Shown piece after piece: positions 1 through 9,945 of a stretch of 57,174 nucleotides of DNA. The number at the start of each line of letters is the position of its first letter. The stretch's first letter is position 1. This DNA comes from Alphaproteobacteria bacterium (GTDB lineage: Bacteria; Pseudomonadota; Alphaproteobacteria; Micropepsales; Micropepsaceae). The translations under genes and the position numbers were made by a program. The DNA is taken from assembly GCA_028871345.1 (NCBI GenBank), contig JAGWNK010000025.1, positions 1 to 57,174 of the forward strand. Direction: 5' to 3'. The notes beneath the pieces were generated by a model. It was given only the letters and a program-made list of their open reading frames with translations, was not told the origin of the DNA and searched no databases.

Positions 1-153
1 CCGGAAGGCACGGAGATGGTGATGCCTGGCGACAATGTGTCGATCGAGGTCGAACTAATCGTTCCGATTGCCATGGAGGAGAAGCTGCGCTTCGCCATCC
101 GCGAAGGCGGCCGCACCGTCGGCTCGGGCGTCGTCGCAAAGATCATCAAGTAA
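1..153 (+). CDS. tuf: Elongation factor Tu, C-terminal end (partial)
   Basis: Only the last 50 codons are in the window; the gene begins upstream. The reading frame is open from base 1 to the TAA at 151-153. The peptide carries the EF-Tu domain 3 end, with the [22 protein letters not shown] and RTVGSGVV motifs. EF-Tu brings aminoacyl-tRNA to the ribosome as a GTP complex. It lies 45 bases before rpsJ, the usual tuf–rpsJ junction. A short GC hairpin without a T-run (about 155-173) sits in the gap. Confidence 0.97.
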   Translation, partial: PEGTEMVMPGDNVSIEVELIVPIAMEEKLRFAIREGGRTVGSGVVAKIIK

Positions 154-198
154 GGGACCGGGTATCGCGGTCCGAGAGGCCGTTTCGGAGAATTGAAA

Positions 199-507
199 AT
201 GCAAGGTCAGAATATCCGCATCCGGCTGAAGGCCTTTGATCACCGCGTTCTCGACAATTCGACGCGGGAGATCGTCAACACGGCGAAGCGCACCGGTGCA
301 CAGGTGCGCGGTCCCATTCCGCTGCCCACCGGCATCGAGCGCTTCACCGTCAACCGGTCCCCGCACATCGACAAGAAGAGCCGCGAACAGTTCGAAATCC
401 GGACTCACAAGCGCCTCCTCGACATTATCGATCCCACGCCGCAGACGGTCGATGCGCTGATGAAGCTCGACCTTGCGGCCGGCGTCGACGTCGAGATCAA
501 GCTATAA
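199..507 (+). CDS. rpsJ: 30S ribosomal protein S10
   Basis: This 102-residue protein matches the normal size of S10, a 30S head protein that also acts as NusE in transcription antitermination. Recognisable segments are [12 protein letters not shown] at the start, GPIPLPT in the middle and THKRLLDI near the end. The ATG at 199 follows a purine-rich GGAG (187-190) at good spacing. The TTG at 193 is in frame but lies too close to that site. It is the first gene of the S10 cluster and ends 12 bases before the L3 start. Confidence 0.97.
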   Translation: MQGQNIRIRLKAFDHRVLDNSTREIVNTAKRTGAQVRGPIPLPTGIERFTVNRSPHIDKKSREQFEIRTHKRLLDIIDPTPQTVDALMKLDLAAGVDVEIKL

Positions 508-519
508 GGAGTGAGCGCG

Positions 520-1227
520 ATGCGCACAGGCGTCATCACGCAGAAGGTCGGCATGACCCGCCTCTTCCTGGAGGATGGTCGGCACGTACCCGTCACGGTT
601 CTGAAGCTGGACGGCTGTCAGGTTGTGGCGACGCGGAGCGAAGAGAAGGACGGCTATACGGCCGTTCAGCTCGGCTCGGGCTATGCGAAAACCAAGCGGC
701 TGACCAAGGCCGAGCGCGGCCAGTTCGCCAAGGCCCAGGTTGAACCGAAGAGGAAGCTGGCGGAGTTCCGCGTGGACTCGGCCAATCTTCTTGAAGTCGG
801 CGATGTGATCCAGGCGGACCACTTCGTCGAAGGGCAGAAGGTGGATGTGACCGGCATCACGATCGGCCGCGGCTTCACCGGCGCCATGAAACGCTGGAAC
901 TTCCGCGGTCTCGAAGCCAGCCACGGCGTGTCGATCTCGCACCGTTCGCTGGGCGGCACGGGCGGCCGGCAGGATCCCGGCAAGACCTTCAAGAACAAGA
1001 AGATGCACGGCCATTACGGCGTCGACCGGGTCACCACGCAGAATGTCGAGGTGGCGAAAGTCGATGTGGCGCGCGGCCTGATCATGATCCGCGGCGCGGT
1101 GCCCGGCTCCAAGGGCGGCTGGGTGATGGTCCGTGATGCGGCGAAGCGCGCGCTTCCGAAGGAGGCGCCAAAGCCCGCTTCCGTGAAGAAGCCCGAGAAG
1201 CCTGCGGCGGACAAGGCGGAGGGCTGA
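520..1227 (+). CDS. rplC: 50S ribosomal protein L3
   Basis: L3 is an early-assembly 50S protein that binds 23S rRNA near the peptidyl transferase centre. The family signature is seen in [13 protein letters not shown] and GGRQDPGKT, the latter containing the Gln that is commonly methylated. The protein is 235 residues, longer than the usual 205-215, owing to a Lys/Ala/Pro-rich tail after about residue 205. I chose the ATG at 520 because AAGGA (506-510) is correctly spaced for it; the in-frame GTG at 511 directly abuts that site. Confidence 0.97.
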   Translation: MRTGVITQKVGMTRLFLEDGRHVPVTVLKLDGCQVVATRSEEKDGYTAVQLGSGYAKTKRLTKAERGQFAKAQVEPKRKLAEFRVDSANLLEVGDVIQADHFVEGQKVDVTGITIGRGFTGAMKRWNFRGLEASHGVSISHRSLGGTGGRQDPGKTFKNKKMHGHYGVDRVTTQNVEVAKVDVARGLIMIRGAVPGSKGGWVMVRDAAKRALPKEAPKPASVKKPEKPAADKAEG

Positions 1228-1229
1228 AC

Positions 1230-1847
1230 ATGAAGACCAAGGTTCTCACCCTCGACAACAAGGCCAGCGGCGAAGTCGAGCTGAACGACGCGATCTTCGG
1301 GCTTGATCCGCGCGCCGATCTCATTCAGCGCGTGGTCGTGTGGCAACTCGCCAAACGGCGCGCCGGCACCCACAAGGTACTGACGCGCGGCGAGATCAAC
1401 CGCACCAAGAAGAAGCTCTACAAGCAAAAGGGCACGGGCCAGGCCCGTCATGGCGCAAGGTCTGCTCCGCTGTTCGTCGGCGGCGCCAAGGCAATGGGTC
1501 CGGTGCAGCACAGCCACGAGTTCGATCTTCCCAAGAAGGTGCGGGCGCTCGGTCTGAAGCACGCCCTGTCGTCCAAGGTAAAAGAAGGTTCGCTCGTTGT
1601 GCTGGCCGATGCCAAGGCGGCGGCGATCAAGACAGGCGATCTTGCCAAGCGTCTGGGCAAGCTCGGTTGTGAAAGCGTCCTGGTCGTCGACGGCGAGTTC
1701 GACAAGAACTTCCAGATGAGCGCGCGCAACCTGGCGCATGTTTCCCTGGTGCCCGCCTCGGGGATCAACGTCTACGACATCATGAAGCGCGACAAGCTCG
1801 TGCTGACCACAGCGGCCCTGAAGGCGATCGAGGAGCGTCTGGCATGA
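1230..1847 (+). CDS. rplD: 50S ribosomal protein L4
   Basis: L4 lines the nascent-peptide tunnel of the 50S subunit and in some bacteria represses its own S10 operon. The 205 residues contain the tunnel-loop signature with [11 protein letters not shown] around residues 62-72 and the C-terminal [13 protein letters not shown] segment. It starts 2 bases after the L3 stop and its 3' end overlaps rplW by 4 bases, so the genes are probably translationally coupled. Confidence 0.97.
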   Translation: MKTKVLTLDNKASGEVELNDAIFGLDPRADLIQRVVVWQLAKRRAGTHKVLTRGEINRTKKKLYKQKGTGQARHGARSAPLFVGGAKAMGPVQHSHEFDLPKKVRALGLKHALSSKVKEGSLVVLADAKAAAIKTGDLAKRLGKLGCESVLVVDGEFDKNFQMSARNLAHVSLVPASGINVYDIMKRDKLVLTTAALKAIEERLA

Positions 1848-2131
1848 CTACTCATCACGACGTCATTCTCTCGCCGGTCATCACTGAAAAGGCGACCAAG
1901 CTGACGGAGGCGAATCAGATCGTCTTCCGTGTGGCGCTTGAGGCCACCAAACCGGCGATCGCCAAGGCGGTCGAGACCCTGTTCAAGGTCAAGGTCAAGG
2001 GCGTCAACACGGTGCGCGTGAAAGGCAAGAAGAAGGTCTTCCGCGGCACGCGTTTCACGCGCAGCGATTTCAAGAAAGCGATCGTGACCCTCGAAGAGGG
2101 CCACCAGATCGACATCACGACGGGACTCTAG
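1844..2131 (+). CDS. rplW: 50S ribosomal protein L23
   Basis: L23 sits at the tunnel exit and is the docking site for trigger factor and SRP. The 95-residue length is typical. Family features are [18 protein letters not shown] residues at the start (here [16 protein letters not shown]), [15 protein letters not shown] in the middle, and a basic FRGTRF loop. The ATG overlaps the stop of rplD (ATGA). Confidence 0.97.
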   Translation: MTTHHDVILSPVITEKATKLTEANQIVFRVALEATKPAIAKAVETLFKVKVKGVNTVRVKGKKKVFRGTRFTRSDFKKAIVTLEEGHQIDITTGL

Positions 2132-2134
2132 GTC

Positions 2135-2977
2135 ATGGCGCTGAAACAATACCGCCCCACGACGCCCGGTCAGCGCCAATTGGTGCTCATCGATCGCACC
2201 GGTCTGTACAAGGGCGCGCCGATCAAGGCGTTGACGGAAGGTCAGACGAAGAACGGTGGTCGCAACAACACGGGCCGCGTCACGGTGCGATGGCAGGGCG
2301 GTGGACACAAGCAGCGCTACCGCGTCATCGACTTCAAGCGCCGCAAGTTCGACATGCCGGCCCAGGTCGAACGCCTTGAATACGATCCGAACCGGACGTC
2401 GTTCATCGCGCTCCTTAAGTACAAGGACGGTGAGCTTTCTTACATCCTGGCGCCGCAACGGCTGGCGGCGGGCGATACCGTGGTGTCGGGCGACAAGGTG
2501 GACGTGAAGCCGGGTAACGCCATGAAGCTCCTGGCGATGCCGGTCGGCACGATCGTCCACAATATCGAGATGAAGCCGGGCAAGGGTGGGCAGATCGCCC
2601 GGTCCGCGGGCACCTATGCTCAGTACCTTGGCCGCGACGCGGGCTACGCGATCCTGCGCCTGAATTCGGGGGAGGTCCGCCGCGTGCGCCTGGAATGCAT
2701 GGCGACGGTCGGCGCGGTCTCCAATCCCGACCACATGAACGAAGTCATCGGCAAGGCGGGTCGCAATGTCTGGAAGGGCAAGCGTCCCAGCGTCCGCGGC
2801 ACGGCGATGAACCCGATCGACCATCCGCACGGCGGCGGCGAAGGGCGTACCAAGGGCGGGCGCAATCCGGTCACCCCGTGGGGCAAGCCGACGAAGGGCG
2901 CCAAGACGCGCAAGAACAAGCGCACCACCAAGTACATCGTGCGTTCGCGGCACGGCAAAACGACGCAAGGACAGTAG
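2135..2977 (+). CDS. rplB: 50S ribosomal protein L2
   Basis: L2 is a core 23S-binding protein needed for subunit association and peptidyl transfer. The protein is 280 residues, close to the usual 275. It shows the RNA-binding segments [20 protein letters not shown] and the C-terminal [14 protein letters not shown], which contains the highly conserved histidine near the peptidyl transferase centre. It starts 3 bases after rplW and runs straight into rpsS. Confidence 0.98.
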   Translation: MALKQYRPTTPGQRQLVLIDRTGLYKGAPIKALTEGQTKNGGRNNTGRVTVRWQGGGHKQRYRVIDFKRRKFDMPAQVERLEYDPNRTSFIALLKYKDGELSYILAPQRLAAGDTVVSGDKVDVKPGNAMKLLAMPVGTIVHNIEMKPGKGGQIARSAGTYAQYLGRDAGYAILRLNSGEVRRVRLECMATVGAVSNPDHMNEVIGKAGRNVWKGKRPSVRGTAMNPIDHPHGGGEGRTKGGRNPVTPWGKPTKGAKTRKNKRTTKYIVRSRHGKTTQGQ

Positions 2978-2979
2978 AT

Positions 2980-3267
2980 ATGGCTCGATCGGTCTGGAAA
3001 GGTCCCTTTGTCGACGGCTACCTGCTGAAGAAGGCGGAAGCGTCGCGCGCGTCGGGGCGCAAGGACGTCATCAAGACATGGTCGCGCCGTTCGACCATCC
3101 TGCCGCAGTTCGTCGGCCTGACATTCGGCGTCTACAACGGCCGCAAGCACATCCCCGTTCTGGTCACGGAGGACATGGTCGGCCACAAGCTGGGCGAGTT
3201 CTCGCCCACGCGCACGTTCTTTGGTCACTCCGGCGGCGGCGACAAGAAGGCGAAGAGGGCGGAATAA
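2980..3267 (+). CDS. rpsS: 30S ribosomal protein S19
   Basis: S19 forms a complex with S13 in the 30S head. The 95-residue protein begins [12 protein letters not shown] and carries the conserved [13 protein letters not shown] and [13 protein letters not shown] motifs. The ATG at 2980 is 2 bases after the L2 stop; a longer upstream frame that overlaps rplB is not supported by homology. The stop overlaps the rplV ATG by one base (TAATG). Confidence 0.97.
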   Translation: MARSVWKGPFVDGYLLKKAEASRASGRKDVIKTWSRRSTILPQFVGLTFGVYNGRKHIPVLVTEDMVGHKLGEFSPTRTFFGHSGGGDKKAKRAE

Positions 3268-3776
3268 TGGGCAAGGATGCACGCGCGCGCGTACTCGCCG
3301 ACCATCAGGCCAAGGCCGTGGGCCGCCTGATCCGCATTTCGCCGCGCAAACTGAACCTCGTCGCGCAGTCGATTCGCGGCAAGAAGGTCGAGGCGGCGCT
3401 CAACGAACTGACGTTCTCGGAGAAGCGCGTCGCCGGCGCCGTGAAGAAGGTCCTGCAGTCTGCGATCGCCAATGCCGAGAACAACCACGACCTCGACGTC
3501 GACGATCTGGTCGTCAGCGAGGCGAGCGTCGGCAAGAACTTGGTGATGAAGCGCTTCCACGCCCGCGCCCGCGGCCGCGGCGCAGGCATCGAGAAGCCTT
3601 TCTCCCAGATTACGATCGTGGTCGAGGAGCGGCGGGAGAAGGAAGAACCCGCGAAACCGGCGGCCGAGACGAAACCCGCCAGCAAAAAGGCCGCTGCCGG
3701 AAAGCCGGCTGCGAAGAAGCCCGCGTCCAAAGGCGCGAAGAGATCGCCGCGCAAGAGCGCGAAGGAGAAGGCGTAA
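3267..3776 (+). CDS. rplV: 50S ribosomal protein L22, with long basic tail
   Basis: L22 contacts all domains of 23S rRNA and its beta-hairpin lines the exit tunnel. Residues 1-125 are a standard L22, with [17 protein letters not shown] near the start and [11 protein letters not shown] at the hairpin. The protein then continues for about 45 residues of Lys/Ala/Pro-rich sequence with AAKKPA-type repeats, giving 169 residues against the usual 110-130. Start and stop overlap the neighbours by single bases (TAATG both times). Confidence 0.96.
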   Translation: MGKDARARVLADHQAKAVGRLIRISPRKLNLVAQSIRGKKVEAALNELTFSEKRVAGAVKKVLQSAIANAENNHDLDVDDLVVSEASVGKNLVMKRFHARARGRGAGIEKPFSQITIVVEERREKEEPAKPAAETKPASKKAAAGKPAAKKPASKGAKRSPRKSAKEKA

Positions 3777-4513
3777 TGGGTCAGAAGGTCAATCCGACCG
3801 GTTTGCGGCTCGGCATCAATCGCACCTGGGATTCCCGCTGGTACGCGGGAAAGAGGGAGTACGGGAAGCTCCTCCAGGAAGATATCAAGATCCGCGATCA
3901 TCTGAGCGAGCGCCTCAAGCAAGCCGGCGTCAGCCGCGTCGTCATCGAACGCCCGCACAAGAAGTGCCGGATCACGATCCATTCCGCGCGCCCGGGTGTC
4001 GTCATCGGCAAGAAGGGCGCCGACATCGAGAAGCTGAAGGCCGACGTGCAGAAGTTCACCTCGGACGAGGTGCATTTGAACATCGTCGAGATCCGCAAGC
4101 CCGAGATCGACGCCAAGCTGGTGGCCGAAAACATCGCCCAGCAGCTGGAGCGCCGCGTGGCGTTCCGCCGCGTGATGAAGCGCGCCGTGCAGTCGGCCAT
4201 GCGCCTCGGCGCCCAGGGCATCCGCATCAACTGCGGCGGCCGACTGGGTGGTGCTGAAATCGCCCGCATGGAGTGGTACCGCGAAGGACGCGTTCCGCTG
4301 CACACCCTGCGCGCCGACATCGACTACGGGATCGCGACTGCGAAGACGACTTACGGCACCTGTGGCGTGAAAGTCTGGATCTTCAAGGGTGAGATCATGG
4401 AACACGATCCGATGGCCGTGGAGAAGCGGCTGGCGGAATCGTCCGATCAGAGCCGCAGCGGCGGTCAGCAGCGTCAGCAGACGCCGCAGCCGGCGCCGAC
4501 GCCTGCATCGTAA
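3776..4513 (+). CDS. rpsC: 30S ribosomal protein S3
   Basis: S3 forms part of the mRNA entry site and helicase activity of the 30S subunit. The 245-residue protein begins [13 protein letters not shown], has a type II KH domain whose GxxG loop (GKKG) lies at residues 78-81, and the S3 C-terminal domain with [12 protein letters not shown] and [16 protein letters not shown]. The last 25 residues are a Gln/Pro/Ser-rich tail. The start overlaps the rplV stop by one base. Confidence 0.97.
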   Translation: MGQKVNPTGLRLGINRTWDSRWYAGKREYGKLLQEDIKIRDHLSERLKQAGVSRVVIERPHKKCRITIHSARPGVVIGKKGADIEKLKADVQKFTSDEVHLNIVEIRKPEIDAKLVAENIAQQLERRVAFRRVMKRAVQSAMRLGAQGIRINCGGRLGGAEIARMEWYREGRVPLHTLRADIDYGIATAKTTYGTCGVKVWIFKGEIMEHDPMAVEKRLAESSDQSRSGGQQRQQTPQPAPTPAS

Positions 4514-4531
4514 TTCTGGAAGAGTGACGTC

Positions 4532-4942
4532 ATGCTTCAGCCGCAACGAACGAAATTCCGCAAGCAGCACAAGGGGCGCATCCATGGCGCCGCCAAGGGC
4601 GGAACCGCGCTCAACTTCGGCCAGTATGGCCTGAAGTCGCTCGAGCCGGAGCGCATCAACGCGCGGGAGATCGAGGCCGCCCGCCGCGCCATCACGCGCG
4701 AAATGAAGCGCGCCGGGCGCGTTTGGATCCGCGTGTTCCCCGACGTGCCGGTGTCGAAGAAACCCGCCGAAGTGCGCATGGGTTCGGGCAAGGGCGCGCC
4801 GGAGTTCTGGGTGGCGAAGGTGAAGCCGGGGCGCATCCTGTTCGAGATCGACGGCGTCGACCTCGCCACCGCCAAAGAGGCGATGCGCCTGGGCGCCGCC
4901 AAGCTCTCCATCGCGACGAAGTTCGTCGCCCGCAGTTCGTGA
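4532..4942 (+). CDS. rplP: 50S ribosomal protein L16
   Basis: L16 binds 23S rRNA near the A-site tRNA elbow. The 136-residue protein is of usual size and begins [16 protein letters not shown], with [24 protein letters not shown] and [19 protein letters not shown] further on, all hallmarks of bacterial L16. It follows rpsC after 18 bases and is followed closely by rpmC. Confidence 0.97.
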   Translation: MLQPQRTKFRKQHKGRIHGAAKGGTALNFGQYGLKSLEPERINAREIEAARRAITREMKRAGRVWIRVFPDVPVSKKPAEVRMGSGKGAPEFWVAKVKPGRILFEIDGVDLATAKEAMRLGAAKLSIATKFVARSS

Positions 4943-4950
4943 GGATGGTC

Positions 4951-5232
4951 ATGGCCGAGAAGAAGACGAAAGCCAAGACGAAGGCCGGCGGGCGGAGCAA
5001 GGCGAAAGAGGCCGCCTCGACCGCGAAGGTATCTTCGAAGGCGGACGAGTTCCGCGCCAAGACCCTGGACGAGCTGGGCGACCAGCTGGCGAAGCTGAAG
5101 AGGGAGCAGTTCAACCTGCGCTTCCAGCGCGCCAACGGCCAGCTCGAGAAGACCAACCGCATCCGCGTGGTGCGCAGGGACATCGCTCGTATCGAGACGG
5201 TACTGGCGGAACAGCGCCGCAAGGCCGGATAG
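4951..5232 (+). CDS. rpmC: 50S ribosomal protein L29, with N-terminal basic extension
   Basis: L29 is a small helical protein beside the tunnel exit. Residues about 32-93 form the usual L29 ([26 protein letters not shown]). They are preceded by some 30 Lys/Ala/Ser-rich residues not usual in the family. The ATG at 4951 has GAGGA (4941-4945) five bases upstream; an ATG at 4945 overlaps that site. A start next to the conserved core is possible but I see no ribosome binding site there. Confidence 0.94.
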   Translation: MAEKKTKAKTKAGGRSKAKEAASTAKVSSKADEFRAKTLDELGDQLAKLKREQFNLRFQRANGQLEKTNRIRVVRRDIARIETVLAEQRRKAG

Positions 5233-5244
5233 AGGAATTGAACC

Positions 5245-5487
5245 ATGCCTAAGCGCGTGCTGCAGGGCGTCGTGGTGAGCGACAAGAACAACAAGACCGT
5301 GGTGGTCGACGTGGAGCGCCGCTTCACTCACCCGGTGATGGGCAAGACCGTGCGCCGGACCAAGAAATACCACGCCCATGACGAGAAGGGCGAGTTCAAG
5401 GTTGGCGACATCGTCCGCATCCGCGAGTGCAAGCCCATTTCCAAGCTCAAGAGCTGGGAAGTGGTCGAGCGCGTGTCGACGAAATAG
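5245..5487 (+). CDS. rpsQ: 30S ribosomal protein S17
   Basis: S17 is a primary 16S rRNA-binding protein with an OB fold. The 80-residue length is normal. Family features are [17 protein letters not shown] at the start, the KKYHAHDE loop, and [14 protein letters not shown] at the end. The ATG at 5245 is preceded by AGAGGAA at good spacing, 12 bases after rpmC. Confidence 0.97.
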   Translation: MPKRVLQGVVVSDKNNKTVVVDVERRFTHPVMGKTVRRTKKYHAHDEKGEFKVGDIVRIRECKPISKLKSWEVVERVSTK

Positions 5488-5515
5488 GGCAGGCGGGCAT
5501 CGGGAGTAGAACGAC

Positions 5516-5884
5516 ATGATTCAGATGACGACCGAGCTAGACGTCGCCGACAACTCCGGTGCGCGCCGCGTGATGTGCATCAAGGTGCTGGGCGGCTCCA
5601 AGCGCCGTTATGCCGATGTGGGCGACACCATCGTGGTGAGCGTGAAGGAGGCGATCCCGCGCGGCCGCGTGAAGAAGGGCGAAGTGCTGAAGGCCGTTGT
5701 CGTGCGCACGGCCAAGGGCGTGCGCCGTCCGGACGGCAGTTTGATCCGCTTCGACGGCAATGCCGCCGTGCTGATCAACCCGCAAGGCGAACCGATCGGA
5801 ACGCGCATCTTCGGGCCTGTCACACGCGAGCTCCGGGCCAAGAATCACATGAAGATCATTTCGCTGGCGCCGGAGGTGCTCTGA
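5516..5884 (+). CDS. rplN: 50S ribosomal protein L14
   Basis: L14 forms intersubunit bridges with 16S rRNA. The 122 residues are the family's standard length, beginning [19 protein letters not shown] and ending in the conserved [19 protein letters not shown]. It opens the spc part of the cluster. The stop overlaps the rplX ATG (ATGA arrangement at 5882-5886). Confidence 0.98.
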   Translation: MIQMTTELDVADNSGARRVMCIKVLGGSKRRYADVGDTIVVSVKEAIPRGRVKKGEVLKAVVVRTAKGVRRPDGSLIRFDGNAAVLINPQGEPIGTRIFGPVTRELRAKNHMKIISLAPEVL

Positions 5885-6201
5885 TGGTTGCAAAAATCAA
5901 GAAGGGCGACCGGGTGATCGTCACCACGGGGCGCGACAAAGGCAAGAAGGGTGACGTGATGAAGGTCTTCCCCAAGGAGGATCGGGCTCTCGTCTCCGGC
6001 GTGAACATCGTGAAGCGGCACCAGCGGCAGACGCAGCGCCAGCAGGGCGGCATCGTGAGCAAGGAGTCGCCGGTGCATCTGTCGAATTTGGCGCATGTGG
6101 ATCCGAAGTCCGGCGAGGCCACTCGCGTCGGCTGGAAGGTCCTGGGCGATGGACGCCGCGTGCGTTTCGCCAAGAAGTCCGGTGAGGTCATCGATGTCTG
6201 A
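5884..6201 (+). CDS. rplX: 50S ribosomal protein L24
   Basis: L24 is an assembly initiator that binds the 5' end of 23S rRNA. The 105-residue protein contains the KOW motif ([20 protein letters not shown], residues about 4-23) and the conserved VNIVKRHQR segment. It overlaps rplN by one base and rplE by eight bases. Confidence 0.97.
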   Translation: MVAKIKKGDRVIVTTGRDKGKKGDVMKVFPKEDRALVSGVNIVKRHQRQTQRQQGGIVSKESPVHLSNLAHVDPKSGEATRVGWKVLGDGRRVRFAKKSGEVIDV

Positions 6202-6898
6202 GGCAGGAAAAGAAAAGGCCGCGAAGGCGCCCCGGGGCGGCAACCCTGTGGAGAAGGCCAAGGCGGAGGCCAAGGCGGACAAGAAGGCCAAGAAGGGTGC
6301 CGACAAGTCTGCCGGCACGCAGCTTGGCGTGGGCGAGGAGGCCCGCGATCCCAACTACGTTCCGCGCTTCAAGAAGCGCTACAACGAGGTGATCAAGCCG
6401 TCCCTGATGAAGGAGTTCGGCTACAAGAATGCCATGCAGGTGCCGAAGATCAACAAGATCGTGCTGAACATCGGCGCGGGCGAGGGTTCGCAGGACACCA
6501 AGAAGATTCAGGCGGCGCAGAACGACCTGTCGGCGATCGCGGGCCAGAAGGCGGTGATCACGCGGGCGAAGAAGGCGATCTCGACGTTCAAGATCACGGC
6601 GGGCCGTCCCGTCGGCGTCAAGGTCACGCTGCGCCAGGACCGCATGTACGAGTTCCTCGACCGCCTCGTCACCATGGCGCTGCCGCGCCAGCGCGACTTC
6701 CGCGGGCTGAATGGCAAGAGCTTTGACGGCCGCGGCAACTACGCCTTGGGTCTCAAGGAGCACATCATTTTCGTCGAGATCGACTACGACAAGACGGAAA
6801 CCGTTTGGGGCATGGACATCATCATCAACACGTCTGCGAAGACCGATGCGGAGGCCAAGGCGCTCCTCAAGGGCTTCCAGTTTCCATTCACGAATTGA
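6194..6898 (+). CDS. rplE: 50S ribosomal protein L5, with N-terminal basic extension
   Basis: L5 binds 5S rRNA and contacts P-site tRNA. Residues about 54-234 are a normal L5, with [35 protein letters not shown] and [11 protein letters not shown]. The first 50 or so residues are Lys/Ala/Gly-rich and lie outside the usual 180-residue family. The ATG at 6194 falls inside the end of rplX, which suggests coupled translation; no better start lies nearer the conserved core. Confidence 0.95.
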   Translation: MSEAGKEKAAKAPRGGNPVEKAKAEAKADKKAKKGADKSAGTQLGVGEEARDPNYVPRFKKRYNEVIKPSLMKEFGYKNAMQVPKINKIVLNIGAGEGSQDTKKIQAAQNDLSAIAGQKAVITRAKKAISTFKITAGRPVGVKVTLRQDRMYEFLDRLVTMALPRQRDFRGLNGKSFDGRGNYALGLKEHIIFVEIDYDKTETVWGMDIIINTSAKTDAEAKALLKGFQFPFTN

Positions 6899-6910
6899 CG
6901 GCGAGGCGCC

Positions 6911-7216
6911 ATGGCGAAACTTTCCCAGATTAATCGCAACAAGAAGCGCGAGAAGATGGTGGCGCTCTACGCCGCCAAGCGCGCCGCGTTGAAGGCGAAG
7001 GCCGAGGACAAGAATGTTCCGGCGGAGGAGCGGTTTGCGGCGAGGCTCAAGCTCGCGAAGCTGCCGCGCAACTCGTCCAAGACCCGCGTGAAGCATCGTT
7101 GCGATCTGTCGGGCCGCTCGAAGGGCTTCTACCGCAAGCTTCGGCTGTCGCGCATCGCGCTGCGTGAGTTGGCGAATTTCGGCCAGGTCCCTGGCATGAC
7201 CAAGGCGAGCTGGTAA
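6911..7216 (+). CDS. rpsN: 30S ribosomal protein S14
   Basis: S14 is a 30S head protein. This is the long zinc-free form of 101 residues: it begins [17 protein letters not shown], keeps [14 protein letters not shown], and lacks the paired CxxC motifs of the short zinc form. The C-terminal [22 protein letters not shown] is a strong family match. It lies between rplE and rpsH, as expected. Confidence 0.98.
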   Translation: MAKLSQINRNKKREKMVALYAAKRAALKAKAEDKNVPAEERFAARLKLAKLPRNSSKTRVKHRCDLSGRSKGFYRKLRLSRIALRELANFGQVPGMTKASW

Positions 7217-7231
7217 GGGAGAAACGGGAAT

Positions 7232-7630
7232 ATGGCGATTACCGATCCCATTGGCGATCTTCTGTCGCGCATCCGCAACGGGCAGACCCGCGGCAAGTCG
7301 AAGATCACTTCGCCGAACTCGCGCCTGCGCGTGCGGCTCCTGGACGTGCTTCAGGCCGAAGGCTTCATCCGGGGCTATAGCGAGGTCGAATTCAAGGGCG
7401 GGCTCAAGCAGCTCGAGATTGAGCTCAAATATCACGAGGGCCGGCCGGTCATCCGCGAACTCAAGCGGGTGTCGACGCCTGGCCGCCGGGTGTACGCATC
7501 CGTCAAGGAGTTGAAGCCGCACCGCCAGGGTCTTGGCGTTTCTATTGTCTCGACGCCGCAGGGCGTCATGACGGACACCGCCGCCCGCGAGAAGAACGTC
7601 GGCGGCGAAGTCCTCTGCCAGGTGTTCTAG
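7232..7630 (+). CDS. rpsH: 30S ribosomal protein S8
   Basis: S8 binds helix 21 of 16S rRNA and in E. coli is the spc operon repressor; whether that holds here is not visible. The 132-residue protein begins [16 protein letters not shown] and ends with [12 protein letters not shown] and GGEVLCQVF, all classical. It starts 15 bases after rpsN with AGGGAGA before the ATG. Confidence 0.98.
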   Translation: MAITDPIGDLLSRIRNGQTRGKSKITSPNSRLRVRLLDVLQAEGFIRGYSEVEFKGGLKQLEIELKYHEGRPVIRELKRVSTPGRRVYASVKELKPHRQGLGVSIVSTPQGVMTDTAAREKNVGGEVLCQVF

Positions 7631-7639
7631 GAGAAGGTC

Positions 7640-8173
7640 ATGTCTCGTATCGGCAAGAAACCGGTTGCGCTGCCGAAAGGGGTCACGGCCTCGATCGAAG
7701 GCAGGACCGTGAAGGTCAAGGGACCGAAAGGCGAGTTGTCGGTCACCTTGGTCGAGGAAGTCGACGCCAAGGTGGACGAGCACGGCATTACGGTGACGCC
7801 GCGCAAGGACATGGAGCGCGCCGATCAGATGTGGGGTCTGTCGCGCACCCTGGTGAACAACTTGGTGCACGGCGTGACGGCGGGCTTCTCCGAGAAGCTC
7901 GAGATCCAGGGCGTCGGCTACCGCGCCGCGGTGCAGGGCAAAAACCTCAACCTGCAGCTCGGCTTCAGCCACGACGTCGTTTATCCGATCCCGGCCGGCA
8001 TCACGATCACGTCGGAGAAACCGACGATGCTGACCATCTCGGGCATGGACAAGCAGCTTGTGGGTCAAGTCGCTGCGGAGATCCGTTCCTGGCGGCCGCC
8101 GGAGCCTTACAAGGGCAAAGGCGTGCGCTATGCCAACGAGTATGTCCGCCGCAAGGAAGGCAAGAAGAAATAG
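7640..8173 (+). CDS. rplF: 50S ribosomal protein L6
   Basis: L6 has two alpha-beta repeats and lies near the factor-binding site of the 50S subunit. The 177-residue protein shows [14 protein letters not shown] at the start, [15 protein letters not shown] at the domain junction, and the C-terminal [16 protein letters not shown] motif. The ATG is preceded by AGGAGAAGG. Confidence 0.98.
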   Translation: MSRIGKKPVALPKGVTASIEGRTVKVKGPKGELSVTLVEEVDAKVDEHGITVTPRKDMERADQMWGLSRTLVNNLVHGVTAGFSEKLEIQGVGYRAAVQGKNLNLQLGFSHDVVYPIPAGITITSEKPTMLTISGMDKQLVGQVAAEIRSWRPPEPYKGKGVRYANEYVRRKEGKKK

Positions 8174-8176
8174 GCC

Positions 8177-8527
8177 ATGACGATCAAACTCTTCGATCGG
8201 CGCAAGAAGCGCGCCCGTTATCGGATCGTGAAACACGCCGGCGGAAAGCCGCGGCTTTCGGTGTTCCGCTCTGGCCGCCATATCTACGCGCAGGTCATCG
8301 ACGACGCGGCCGGGGCTACGCTGGCGTCGGCCTCGACCAACGAGAAGGACACCAAGGTCTCGAAGTCCTGGAATGTCGATGCCGCCAAGGCTGTCGGCAA
8401 GGCGATCGCCGAGCGGGCTGTCGCCAAGGGCGTCAAGCGCGTGGTCTTCGACCGCGGCGGGTACATCTACCATGGGCGCGTGAAAGCGCTCGCCGATGCC
8501 GCCCGCGAGGGCGGTCTGGAATTCTAA
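8177..8527 (+). CDS. rplR: 50S ribosomal protein L18
   Basis: L18 binds 5S rRNA in the central protuberance. The 116-residue protein has the family's RLSVFRS-type strand ([15 protein letters not shown]) and the C-terminal [24 protein letters not shown]. It is separated from rplF by 3 bases. Confidence 0.97.
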   Translation: MTIKLFDRRKKRARYRIVKHAGGKPRLSVFRSGRHIYAQVIDDAAGATLASASTNEKDTKVSKSWNVDAAKAVGKAIAERAVAKGVKRVVFDRGGYIYHGRVKALADAAREGGLEF

Positions 8528-8542
8528 GGGAAGGAACGGCAC

Positions 8543-9103
8543 GTGGCGCGTGAAGGCAGAGACCGCGGCGATCGTGAAGAGCGCGACAGCGAATTCGTCG
8601 ACAAGCTGGTTCACATAAACCGTGTGGCCAAGGTGGTGAAGGGCGGCCGGCGCTTCGGCTTTGCCGCCCTCGTGGTTGTCGGCGATCAGCGCGGCCGCGT
8701 CGGCTTCGGCCACGGCAAGGCCCGCGAGGTGCCTGAGGCGATCCGCAAGGCGACAGATGCCGCCAAGCGTGCGCTCATCCGGGTGCCGCTGAAGGACGGC
8801 CGCACGCTGCATCACGAGACGCGCGGCCATCACGGTGCCGGCAAGGTGCTGGTCCGTCCGGCTCCGGCCGGTACGGGCATCATCGCCGGCGGACCGATGC
8901 GCGCTGTGTTCGAAGCCCTGGGCGTCGGCGACGTCGTGTCGAAATCCCTCGGGACGTCCAATCCGTACAACATGGTGCGGGCGACCTTTGATGCCCTGAA
9001 GCATCAGCAGTCGCCGCGCATGGTCGCCCAGCGCCGCGGCCGCTCGGTCGCCGAGATCATCTCGCGCCGCGAGGGCCAGAAGGCCGCCGAAGCGAGCGCA
9101 TAA
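8543..9103 (+). CDS. rpsE: 30S ribosomal protein S5
   Basis: S5 is a 30S protein involved in decoding fidelity. It starts with GTG at 8543, supported by AAGGAA at 8530-8535. Residues 1-20 are charged, then come the double-stranded RNA-binding fold ([18 protein letters not shown]) and the C-terminal domain with [27 protein letters not shown]. At 186 residues it is a little longer than E. coli S5 because of both ends. Confidence 0.97.
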   Translation: MAREGRDRGDREERDSEFVDKLVHINRVAKVVKGGRRFGFAALVVVGDQRGRVGFGHGKAREVPEAIRKATDAAKRALIRVPLKDGRTLHHETRGHHGAGKVLVRPAPAGTGIIAGGPMRAVFEALGVGDVVSKSLGTSNPYNMVRATFDALKHQQSPRMVAQRRGRSVAEIISRREGQKAAEASA

Positions 9104-9114
9104 GGATACGAACG

Positions 9115-9324
9115 ATGGCTGAGAAGAAATCCGCGCCCAAGAAGACGCTCACGGTGCGCCAGATCCGCAGCGCGAACCGCAGGCCTGCCGTGCAGACGGC
9201 GACGCTGAAGGGCCTCGGCCTCGGCAAGATCAATCGCACCCGGACGCTGGAGGACACGCCCGCTGTGCGCGGCATGATCCGCTCCATCCAGCATCTCGTC
9301 GAGATTGTTGAAGAGAGAAAGTGA
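9115..9324 (+). CDS. rpmD: 50S ribosomal protein L30
   Basis: L30 is a small 50S protein present in most bacteria. The core ([38 protein letters not shown]) spans residues about 10-67. The first ten residues, [12 protein letters not shown], make it 69 residues against the common 58-62. Its stop TGA at 9322-9324 comes one base before the rplO ATG. Confidence 0.96.
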   Translation: MAEKKSAPKKTLTVRQIRSANRRPAVQTATLKGLGLGKINRTRTLEDTPAVRGMIRSIQHLVEIVEERK

Positions 9325-9325
9325 T

Positions 9326-9877
9326 ATGAAACTCAACGAAATCCGCAACAATCCCGGCGCGCACAAGCATAAGACCAAGGTCGGCCGCGGGTCTTCGTCG
9401 GGCATGGGCAAGACCGCCGGCCGCGGCGTCAAGGGTGCGAAGGCCAGAACCGGCACCAAGGTGTACGGTTTCGAAGGCGGCCAGATGCCGCTGCACATGC
9501 GCATCCCGAAGCGCGGCTTCAACAATATTTTTGCGCGCGATTTCGCAGAAGTGAATCTCGGCCGCGTTCAGAAGGCCATCGACCAGAAGAAGCTCGACGG
9601 ATCGGTCAAGGTCGATCTGGCGGCGCTCAAGAAGGCGGGTCTGGTGGCGAAGAGCCGCGACGGTGTACGCCTGCTGGCTAAAGGCGAAATCAAGACGAAG
9701 CTCGATATCGAGGTTGCTGGCGCCTCTGCCAGCGCGCTCGAGGCTGTCAAGAAGGCGGGCGGCAGCGTGACCGTGACCTTCCAGAAGAAGGTCTATATGA
9801 ACAAGAAGGGCGAGCCGGGCAAACGGGTCCAGCGCCGTACCAAGTCTGCCGAAAAGCGGGCGGCGCGGGGCGGATAG
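9326..9877 (+). CDS. rplO: 50S ribosomal protein L15
   Basis: L15 is a late-assembly 50S protein. It begins [14 protein letters not shown], followed by the glycine-rich [20 protein letters not shown] and the [18 protein letters not shown] signature. At 183 residues it exceeds the usual 145-165 because of a basic tail ([19 protein letters not shown]). The ATG at 9326 is preceded by AGAGAGAAAG; a TTG at 9305 in the same frame is an unlikely start. Confidence 0.97.
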   Translation: MKLNEIRNNPGAHKHKTKVGRGSSSGMGKTAGRGVKGAKARTGTKVYGFEGGQMPLHMRIPKRGFNNIFARDFAEVNLGRVQKAIDQKKLDGSVKVDLAALKKAGLVAKSRDGVRLLAKGEIKTKLDIEVAGASASALEAVKKAGGSVTVTFQKKVYMNKKGEPGKRVQRRTKSAEKRAARGG

Positions 9878-9945
9878 GTGCTGTTCGCCTTGTGCTAGGG
9901 CGCGGCCGACCCGATATAAAGTCGACCCAGAGTCGGGAGTGAGCG

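Noticed and set aside
155..173. Short hairpin between tuf and rpsJ
   Set aside because: Only six base pairs and no T-run; not a convincing terminator.
1772..2968. A 398-codon minus-strand open frame opposite rplD–rplB
   Set aside because: It covers three well-identified ribosomal genes and has no recognisable protein family.
6188..9004. A 938-codon open frame on the minus strand across the spc genes
   Set aside because: It lies opposite rplE to rpsE and its translation is low-complexity basic and acidic runs with no family; it is a shadow of GC-rich codon use.
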